DNA of 64,000 bases from Lepiota brunneoincarnata (taxonomy: Eukaryota; Basidiomycota; Agaricomycetes; Agaricales; Agaricaceae). The stretch is taken from positions 1,488,001-1,552,000 of the forward strand of contig JAEBUN010000001.1 in NCBI GenBank assembly GCA_023014365.1. Direction: 5' to 3'. Within the stretch, counting starts at the first letter, position 1. Each line of letters opens with the position of its first letter. The notes below the pieces were generated by a model that did no database searches, was not told the origin of the DNA, and saw only the letters and a list, made by a program, of their open reading frames with translations. Below, in pieces: positions 56,308 to 64,000 of the stretch. Made by a program: the position numbers and the translations under genes.

Positions 56308-57912
56308 CAGTGACCCACAAAACTGTTCCAATGTTTTGTACTTTTGACTTAAAGTAGTAATAGCTCAGTGAATAAAATGGATATATTTGTGAATATATTT
56401 CTAAACATAGCCAAACATGTCATATCTGACCCTGCAAATTCGCGTTATGTAATACTTCCAAATGAGTCAATTATGAATTTTGTAAGCATTTTAAGTCATT
56501 GGAACAGTTTTGTCAATGGTAATTTTTGATACTAATTCAAGCAATTACATGACTCTGTTGATTGTAAATCAACAAGATCATGTAACTATGTGTCTTTGAC
56601 ATATAAATAGATGTGCTAACAGCCATGTCCTATCATTCTCAACCCCCCCACTTACCATAAAACCATTATCTTCTATTCTAAAGAAAACCATCCTCTCTAT
56701 GCTAAATTCTCACCATTCCTATACTAAAATTGAGGCAATTGCTGGTGTTGGGCACAGTACCATATCCAGGCTAGCCTCTAAAAATTGTTCCAGCCTTACC
56801 AAATCACTTGGAGGACATCCTTCAATACTCTCTACTACCAATATCCAGCATACTATCTATCTTATCTCTGCTGGCAAGGCTGAAACTGCTTTAGATATAG
56901 CCAAATCTCTTGTTCCCATCATTGGAACATCAGTCTCTTCACAGATTGTGTTAAGGCATCTCAAACAGGCAGGAATGAAGGCTATAGTCAAGCAAAAAAA
57001 GCCTTTACCCTTTGACAAGCATAGGAGAGCTAGGCTGGATTTTGCTCTGACACACCAGCATTGGACTGTGGAAGACTGGAAGCTGGTTGTATGGTCTGAT
57101 GAGACCAAAATCAATTGTTTGGGGTCAGATGGGAGGAAGTGGGGATGGAAAAAGAAGGGAGAGGGGCTCAGTGAAAGACTGGTTCAGGAAACTCTGAAGT
57201 ATAGAGGAGCATCAGTGATAGTTTGGGGTTGTATACTGTGGGATAGCCCAGGCTATGCAGTGAGGATTGATAGAAGGATGGATGCAGAGTTGTTTGTGCA
57301 AATTTTGGAGAAGGATTTGAAGAAGAGTCTCCAGTGGTACAAGCTTAAACCCCAAGATATCATCTTCCAGCAAGATAATAATCCCAAACACAAGAGTGTA
57401 TTGGCCCCAGAATGGTTTCAAAAATATCATTTTAGGCTGCTAATCTGGCCAGCACATCACCTGACCTCAATCCCATTGACCACTTATGGGATTATGTGAT
57501 GAGAACGCTGGGAGAGTATGAATCTCCTCTCAAGGGTATAAAGGAGTTGTAGTAGGAGGTAGAGAAGGAGTGGGATGCTATTTCAGCTTCTGAGTATCAG
57601 AAGTTAATTGAAAGTATGCCTAGGAGAGTAGCAGCTGTTCTCAAAGCCAAAGGGAGCCACTCTAAGTACTAGAAATAATACAATGGCCTGGTATAATATG
57701 TCATTGACAAAACTGTTCCAATGACTCAACATGCTTACAAAATTCATAATTGCCCAATTTGGAAGTATTACATAACGCGACTTTGCAGGGTCAGATATGA
57801 CATGTTTGGCTATGTTTATAAATATATTCACAAATTTAGTCATTTTATCCATTGAGCTATCACTACTTTAAGTCAAAAGTATAAAACATTGGAACAGTTT
57901 TGTGGGTCACTG
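56308..57912 (+). mobile_element. Tc1/mariner transposon 2 (1605 bp, 211 bp inverted repeats)
   Basis: Flanked by TA at 56306-56307 and 57913-57914, inside LTR copy C. Terminal inverted repeats run 56308-56518 and 57702-57912, about 90 percent alike by eye. Each repeat carries ACAAAACTGTTCCAATG at its outer end and the same motif inverted at its inner end. Confidence 0.87.
56699..57671 (+). pseudogene. Tc1-like transposase, inactivated
   Basis: Helix-turn-helix EAIAGVGHSTISRLAS, then HQHWTVEDWKLVVWSDETKI (first Asp), IIFQQDNNPKHKS (second Asp). After WPAH near 57455 a frameshift is needed to reach PDLNPIDHLWDYV; the third acidic residue reads Asp (PIDH) where Tc1 has Glu. Two TAG codons near 57550 interrupt the tail EVEKEWDAISASEYQKLIES. 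Not functional as it stands. Confidence 0.82.
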
Positions 57913-59023
57913 TATCAGAACACTCTCTGGAGGGATTCAGGGCTCTACATAGCCTATCGAGTATACCCCGGTCACATCAAGGGACCTTACAAGCAGTTTT
58001 CTGATGAACCCGAATGCGTTTAAACATAAAAGAATGTACCTAGCAGCTGTCGCAGGCGTATTACGTCTATAGCGAGTTCAATAATGATGACCGGACCACG
58101 GAACGGAACGTCCAGCGTTCGGGAGGCAATACCCGATGCCCAAAACCCTAGAAATATCAAAGACTCCTAATTAACGAGTGCTTTGGGGGTCCTGGCACTT
58201 CGGCATACTGCTTAACTGAGATTAATTACAACGGATCAAGGAATTGTCCATCCACTATACATTCCGATCATAATTGATCCGGAAACTTAACGCGCTCGCA
58301 TGGATGCAGAATAATGCAGACGAGCACGGAACACGTCTGGCTGGATTGCCATTCGTTAATCAGAGAAAAACCCATAACCCAGGGTGAGGTAGAAATGCTG
58401 CCGAACCTTCCAAAATGTTCTACAGTGCCTGTAACAATTAAGCTTATTGTTTTCTATTTCATATTTACTATCTCCCATATGTATCTAAACAATATAAATA
58501 CGGTCGCACTTGTTCGTGAAGAAGGAAGAGGTCTCACCCCCACTTCCACACGCAAGTCTGCGAGCTGTGATCAAGAATGGTTTCAGAGGGCTATTTAGTG
58601 TGCGTCGTTAAGTGTGATTTCTTCAGTCGTCGACCAACCCAGAGACAGAGACAGAGACCAGAGTTTAGAGTTTAGAGTTCCAGAGTGCTAGAGACAGAGA
58701 CAGAGACAGAGACCAGAGTTCAGAGACCAGAGACCAGAGACCAGAGACCCAGCGCTTTGAATTGGCAGGGATTGTCCTTTCATTGTTGCACCGTACGGCT
58801 AAGATAACTTCAACGGCTGTTTGTTAACCTCTAAAAACACTACTCTCTTGAATTTTGCTGTCAGAACGCACCCCCAGAACACCCTAAAAGACGAAACTGT
58901 TCATTATCTATCTCATTCCACTTGTATTAGCTTAAGCTTATCGAATTGCGGCTAAGCTTAGTGAAAACAAGCCCACTATCTATATTAAAACCAACGAACG
59001 TTTCTCCACCTTTTCACCGCTGA

Positions 59024-60355
59024 CTATTTTTCCAAGCTCAGGAGAGCCGGCATATCTGTCTCAGGAAGCTGAGCCTGTTGGCCTTTAGCCTTGGCATCAG
59101 GGAATTTCTTCTTGTCACAGTTGGCAGCCCTGTGATTGGGATCTGCGCAGACAAGGCAGAGGTTATTTTCAAAACATTGTTGACGTTCCTCAGGGGTTAA
59201 TTTACTGTCCTTACCAAGTTTACTAGTAAGGTCGGATTTGGGCAGGGCTGACTTCTGACCAGTGGACAGGTTGGGCAGAGTACCCTTGAAGTTGTTTTTG
59301 TTGGGGGTGCTGCCTTTGTTGTTACTGTTGGCAGGCTTGGTGGCAGGTTGGGTGTTGGATGAGGTGGATGGGGATGGATTGCCTCCAGGTTTCCTAGAGG
59401 CGGTCGGGTCCGAAGTAGCTTTGGCGCAGGCCTTCTCACGCTGGCGTTCCCAATAGTGGGCATCGATCTTCATCGCTGCTGCCTGCATTTCGATGAAGGT
59501 GTCGGGTTTGCCATCAGGCTGATTGGACAGGATGTCCTGGATGTGGTCGGAGAGGCCTTTGTAGTAGCGGTGACAAAATACTTCGTCACCCCAGTGGAGT
59601 TGGCCAGCTAGGCAGAGAAAGTTGATGTTGTAGATGGCAATCTTCTCGTCATAGCGCATTCGGAGGGAGTCAAGCTGCTCAGCAGCTTCTCCAGTCAGAT
59701 CCGCAGGACCAAAATTGGTCTGCAGTTCCAGGGTAAACTGGTCCCAGTCCTTGATCCAGTCATGCATTATTCCATGGTTGTCAGACTTGTTGAGGCCAAT
59801 TTTGAAGTGTTGCTGGGCCACGCCCATAAGGTATGTCAACATGAAGTTGACCTTGGTGGCAGGGATAGTGAACTGGGCTGGGTTAGTATGGAAGTAGAGC
59901 CAACATTGGAAGAGGAAGGGTTTGAGTTTGGCAGGGTCAGAACCTGTAAAGATGTCAGGTTTGCGAGCTTTGGTATGGGGAGTTTGGGGGGGCTGTGGGG
60001 CTTGAAAGTTCCCATGGCCGTCCATTTGGTCAGCTATGCATTGGAAAACTCGGAGCAGGAGTCTATCATGGTTGTCTTGGTTGTCACCAGGTGGGATGTT
60101 GTTGTTGTTGTTGCCGTTGTCTGATGGTTCATTGTTGCCTGGGGGCCCGTCCCTGTTATCAGGATAGTCATTGGGATCACCAGGGTCACTGGGATCAGGA
60201 TTGGGGTTGGGGCCTTCGTCAGGGCCATTGGGGGTCTGGAATAGTGAGGGTTGTATATCTTTGGAAAACCAGTCTGGAGTCGAGGGTGCGACTGGTTGTC
60301 GGCAAGAGCGAGAAGCCCTTGGGGAGTTGGGTTGCAGTTCCTTGGAAGGAGATTG
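59024..60355 (-). CDS. Gag of gypsy element X
   Basis: Minus-strand frame open from about 60355; first ATG at 60025. The upstream part (CIADQMDGHGNFQAP preceded by an Asn/Pro/Asp-rich stretch DNGNNNNNIPPGDNQDNHDR) is stop-free and protein-like. Capsid-like KPDIFTGSDPAKLKPFLFQC, WDQFTLELQTNFGPADLTGE, then a basic linker and the knuckle CLVCADPNHRAANC. Ends in TAG at 59024; LTR copy C follows at once and separates it from pol. Intact frame but part of a broken element. Confidence 0.85.
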   Translation of the reverse strand, partial: QSPSKELQPNSPRASRSCRQPVAPSTPDWFSKDIQPSLFQTPNGPDEGPNPNPDPSDPGDPNDYPDNRDGPPGNNEPSDNGNNNNNIPPGDNQDNHDRLLLRVFQCIADQMDGHGNFQAPQPPQTPHTKARKPDIFTGSDPAKLKPFLFQCWLYFHTNPAQFTIPATKVNFMLTYLMGVAQQHFKIGLNKSDNHGIMHDWIKDWDQFTLELQTNFGPADLTGEAAEQLDSLRMRYDEKIAIYNINFLCLAGQLHWGDEVFCHRYYKGLSDHIQDILSNQPDGKPDTFIEMQAAAMKIDAHYWERQREKACAKATSDPTASRKPGGNPSPSTSSNTQPATKPANSNNKGSTPNKNNFKGTLPNLSTGQKSALPKSDLTSKLGKDSKLTPEERQQCFENNLCLVCADPNHRAANCDKKKFPDAKAKGQQAQLPETDMPALLSLEK

Positions 60356-60483
60356 TCAAATGATGCGTTTGCTATGGCAAGCGGCTGGAGTTACCAGAGT
60401 GTGAGTACAGGTAACTGTTCAAGAGACCATGGTTAGAAAAGATCAGAGTGTGGTGGACAGGAGGAGTTTGAGTCTGATAATAC
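60356..60483 (-). other. Leader region of element X
   Basis: About 130 bp between the 5' LTR edge and the open gag frame. The element strand starts GTATTATCAGACTCAAACTC after the LTR; I could not match this to a tRNA primer or to the LTR itself. Confidence 0.4.
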
Positions 60484-61146
60484 TGTTAGAGCCGGTGCGG
60501 ATCAGGACCGAAGCGGAAGGTCAGAGTGATATCCTTGGTATAAGGTAACCAGGGGATAGGGTGAAGTCAGTACATAGACTTCGGGACTGAGGCGGAGTAC
60601 TTTGGGCGGGGGGTTGGACTTGCGGCCTCAGCTTATGTGCTGTGCCCTCCTGCTGTCCTAGTCCATATTTCAGGAAGTTGGAGCTGAAGCAGAGCGAGGC
60701 AGAAGAGAGGAGAGGATATGGAACAGGGAGCTGGTCTGCTGCTCGATTCAATTATCAGACTGAGGAGTACAAGCCAAGTGCCTACGGTATATATACTACT
60801 GGCCTTACAAACTATGACTCATACTGACTACGTGCAGAGCAAAGCGGAGACTGATATGGTTACAAACAGATTACAAACGGGTTACAAATGGAATGGAAAC
60901 CGGTACAGGTATGGAGGCTGGTAACATACCCTGACTACAGGCGGAGAATGGAGAACTGGGATATAGAGACACTGAGGGTCAGGTGACTATGGCATGTGCA
61001 GAGGTGGTCGTGTGACCGGGGCAATGGGTTGTAGTTGGAGCAAGTTGGGGCCAAGTCAGAGGGCAAAGGGTTGTCACATGGGAGCACACGTGGGGTCGAG
61101 AAGCCGAAGTTTAACGATTAGGCTCTGGGTTGGCATGGATATGACA
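60484..61146 (-). repeat. 5' LTR of gypsy element X (0.66 kb)
   Basis: On the plus strand TGTTAGAGCC...ATATGACA, 663 bp; element strand TGTCATATCC...GGCTCTAACA. It lies directly upstream of the X gag in the right orientation. The solo copy at 38258-38918 shows the same ends. The right flank CCTGT is inside another gypsy pol; the matching 3' LTR of X is not in the window. Confidence 0.75.
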
Positions 61147-63620
61147 CCTGTTCAGATCTCACAGAAGTGCAAGGCTTCCTTGGCAATCTGGGTACTATTT
61201 GCATTTTTTTTCCGCATTTTTCGGCAATTTCTCGACCACTGGTTAGGCTCACAAAGAAAGGAGTAGACTTTTGCTTTGGAGATGAGGAACAGGCTGCTAT
61301 GGACAAGTTGAAGGAGCTAGCTCAAAATTCTGCATCTATTCGATCATTGGACTATTCCAGCACTAATGAGGTCATTCTAGGTGTTGATACCTCAAAATTT
61401 GCTATTGGATACATCCTTGCACAGCTGGGAAACAACTCCAAGTGCTACCCTTCAAGATCTGGGTCAATTACACTCAATGAACGTGAATCCAGGTATTCTC
61501 AAGTGAAGTTGGAGTTATTTGGGCTGTTCAGAGCATTGAAGGACATCAGGATTTGGATTATAGGAGTGCTGAATTTAGTGGTTGAAGTGGATGTGAAGTA
61601 TATCAAGGGAATGATCAATAATCCAGATATCCAGCCCTCCACTTCAATAAATTGTTGGATTTCAGTGATTTTACTCTTCAATTTTCATCTCAGGCATGTC
61701 CCAGGGAAGGAGCATGGTCCAGATGGTCTATCTCAACATCCACAAGCTCCAGAAGACCCCAAAATCAATGATGATTATGAGGAATGGATTGACTCTGCAA
61801 ATTCCTTCAGCATTTCACATTCAATTTCTCACAACTCCTCCACACCTCTTTCCTTCTCCTCAGACGATTTCTGGTGGCCTTGGACCTCAAATACATTTGC
61901 TATCGAAATTCTGAATGAAATCGGCTCACTCCAATTGTCATTATACTCCCTAGGACATCCTACACCTCCTTCCAATACTTCCCCTTCATCCCACATTGAA
62001 ATCCATTCAAGCGTTACTTCCCACTCATCCCAATCATCTCCTCTCACTATTCCTCACTCTGCAAAAGCAGAACTTTGCGATCTTGAGCTCAAACAAGTTG
62101 AAGCGTTCCTAATCAATCCTAAACAACCCCCTGACATGTCTGATGATGACTTCAAACAGTTTATTCAATTTTCATCAGGGTTTTTTGTGTGAAATGGTAG
62201 ACTTTGGAAGAAGGATCAGAAGATGAAACACAAGTTGGTGGTGCCCAAAGAACATCACTATGAACTCATTCAACAGGCTCATAATGAAATGGGCCACAAG
62301 GGTATATTCACAGTTCGACTTCAGCTTTTGGAGCAATTTTGGTGGCTACAACTTGAGCAGGACATCCACTGGTTTGTTAAGACATGCCATGAGTGCCAAA
62401 CCCAACTATTCCATAATTTTTACATCCCCCCAACTGTTCCAATTCCATTCACACTCTTCTGGAAGGTTTATATTGACACTATGTTCATGCCAAAATCAAA
62501 TGGATACCGCTATATTGTCCATGCTTGCTGTTCACTCTCCTCTTACCTGGAATGGCGCATGCTTCACTTGGAGAATGCTCGCACACTTGGAGCTTTTATA
62601 TTCGAAGATATTCTTTGTAGATGGGGTGCTGTGGAAGAAGTAGTGACAGATAATGGTCCAGCCTTTGTCCAGGCAGCCGAATACCTCTCCCAGCGTTACA
62701 AGATCAATCATATTCATATTTCACCTTACAATTTATGGGCAAATGGTCCAGTCGAATGGAGACACTTGGATGTTAGAGAATCATTGGTAAAGGCTGCAGG
62801 AGGTGAAGAAAATTGTTGGGCAATGGTGGCACCTTCAGTATTTTGGGCAGAGCAAATTTCCATTCAGAAGTCAACAGGATATTCACCCTACTACCCATTT
62901 GATCTTGCTGAAGCAACATATCTAGCTCCATCCCTCACTAAACCACTTTCCACTACTGATCTCATTGCTATCCAAGCTATCCAGCTTCAGAAACGACCTC
63001 AGGACCTTGCTAGGGTCAAGGAACTCATCCTCAAGGCTTGAGATGACTCCATCCACCATTTCAATGAGAAGTATTCAAGTAAAATTCGAGATTTTGACTT
63101 CTCACCAGGTTCTCTTGTATTGGTCCGAAACTCACGATATGACCATGATGTGGGCAGCAAAACAAAGTCTAGGTATTTCAGACCACTTGTGGTGCTCAAG
63201 AGAATGACTAGGAAGTCATACATCCTTTCAGAGCTTGATGGATCAATTTCCAAACTTTGTTTTTCTGCATTTCAACTTGTTCCCTATTACCCAAGGGATA
63301 TCTGAGCCATTCCTGTCACAAAACTCACCGATGCAACACCTGAAGCACTCGAGGACATGACATATGATCCAGAACTGTCCAATCCTTCCCCAACAATCTC
63401 ACCTCATGCTACCAGCATCACATTTTTCTCCACCAAGCAATACTGCTTCCCTACACTTCCTGACACCCTCCCAGCACTGCTGACTTTAGATCTTGACACA
63501 ACACTGTCAGTACACTGCCTAGGAGGTCAGTACAAAATGTACCTGGCAGATGTAGAGATTGTGAGTTCAGTTGCCCATGAAAATGGCAACCTCTCATCAA
63601 TCTCTTGTGATTCTAATTAA
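61147..63620 (+). pseudogene. Gypsy element W pol: RNase H, integrase and tail, with stops
   Basis: Plus-strand frame entering mid-pol (EVQGFLGNLGTICIFFPHFS). RNase H: LGVDTSKFAIGYILAQ, SITLNERESRYSQVKLELFG, VVEVDVKYIKGM; then a linker. Integrase zinc finger HNEMGHKGIFTVRLQLLEQF followed by CHECQ; core YIDTMFMP, VTDNGPAFVQAA and NGPVEWRHLDVRESLV giving D, D, E. Then a basic beta-rich tail VLVRNSRYDHDV and YFRPLVVLKRM. In-frame TGA codons at about 62190, 63042 and 63304 each fit a former CGA, plus no frameshift seen. RT, protease and gag are absent: element X's LTR cuts it at 61146. Confidence 0.83.
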
Positions 63621-64000
63621 CTGGATTGCTAATGACATTTGGAGTGCCTGTCATCGAGCTACCCATCTATATCTTGGACTAAGTGTAACCAATGCCCCTC
63701 GGAACATTGTAGATAGTGTGACTCTATGTGACTCTTTGTAACATAACCTCTTACTTTGTACTTTCACTCTCCAATTGCAGAGACCGTGTGTATCAACTTA
63801 TGCTGTGACTCTACCTGTAAGAACAATTGTAACCCAACCAGGTTTCACTAAGTATCTATTGATCTCCATTCCCCCCTCTTTTCAACCTTCTAGTTTTGAA
63901 ATTTATGTTTAATTCTTCATTCCTGTCTCATCTCATTGTACCATGAATCTATTTCCTTCTCTTATCCCTCTCTACATCTTGCACACTGTCATGGTAATGT
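63621..64000 (+). other. 3' non-coding part of element W or flank
   Basis: About 380 bp after the last W stop codon, with TGTGACTCTATGTGACTCTT-like short repeats. No LTR boundary can be fixed before the window ends. Confidence 0.4.

Larger units (their letters stand above)
56107..59016 (+). repeat. 1.3 kb LTR family, copy C, carrying a Tc1 element
   Basis: TGATACACCGATTTC...CCACCTTTTCA. Without the 1605 bp transposon and one TA it is 1303 bp. Flanks CCAC and CCGC could be a 4 bp target duplication with one later transition. It lies between gag and pol of element X. GA-rich tandem run near 58640-58750. Confidence 0.85.

Noticed and set aside
60484..61146. 0.66 kb LTR here as another solo insertion
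   Set aside because: Its flanks do not match (AATAC and CCTGT), and gag of element X begins just inside it in the right orientation, so it fits better as that element's 5' LTR.

Overview
The window is nuclear DNA of a mushroom-type basidiomycete (Agaricomycetes is my inference; the species is not identifiable). Genes have very many 50-60 nt introns with GT-AG or occasional GC-AG ends. The host proteins (membrane-anchored GH5 glucanase, allantoate-permease-like transporter, F-box protein, Bbc1/Aim3-like actin protein) are typical of such fungi. The repeats are Ty3/gypsy, Ty1/copia and Tc1/mariner families common in mushroom genomes. All exon coordinates were worked out by hand from reading frame and splice signals.

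1-23 kb is the gene-bearing half. In order: a 23-exon GH5 exo-1,3-beta-glucanase (95-3716), a 20-exon MFS transporter (4933-7543), a GNAT acetyltransferase on the minus strand (8596-9183), a 6.5 kb stretch with no supportable gene but with decayed duplicated sequence, an F-box protein (15707-17469), and only 69 bp later a large proline-rich Bbc1/Aim3-family protein (17539-22628). A short kinase-associated-like gene fragment (23165-23500) marks the edge of the repeat half.

23.5-64 kb is a nest of mobile elements. A truncated Copia pol (23.9-25.6 kb) abuts a young 8.2 kb chromodomain gypsy element (25865-34106, coding on the minus strand). Its two 698 bp LTRs differ at one position by eye. It has gag, pol, a third ORF that runs through the polypurine tract into the LTR, and a PBS that matches its own LTR, suggesting self-primed reverse transcription. 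Further right the elements are broken and stacked: five copies of a 1.3 kb TG...CA LTR family, two copies of a 1.86 kb TG...CA element with 4 bp target duplications, two copies of a 0.66 kb LTR, two Tc1/mariner elements (one with an intact transposase frame), and relics of at least four other gypsy elements. One gypsy gag is split into two halves lying in opposite orientation around LTR copies.

Inside the nest lie two intron-containing, non-retroviral genes of unknown function on the minus strand. One carries a perfectly spaced Zn2Cys6 cluster (49045-51080). The other is split by a 1.86 kb insertion (45183-48395). Their introns and flanks share an 8 bp palindrome, TAAGCTTA, with the 1.3 kb LTR family. 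I found no clearly new biological system. The best candidates for something undescribed are the LTR-encoded third ORF with self-priming PBS, and the TAAGCTTA-linked gene/LTR set, which includes an intron bounded by 10 bp direct repeats.
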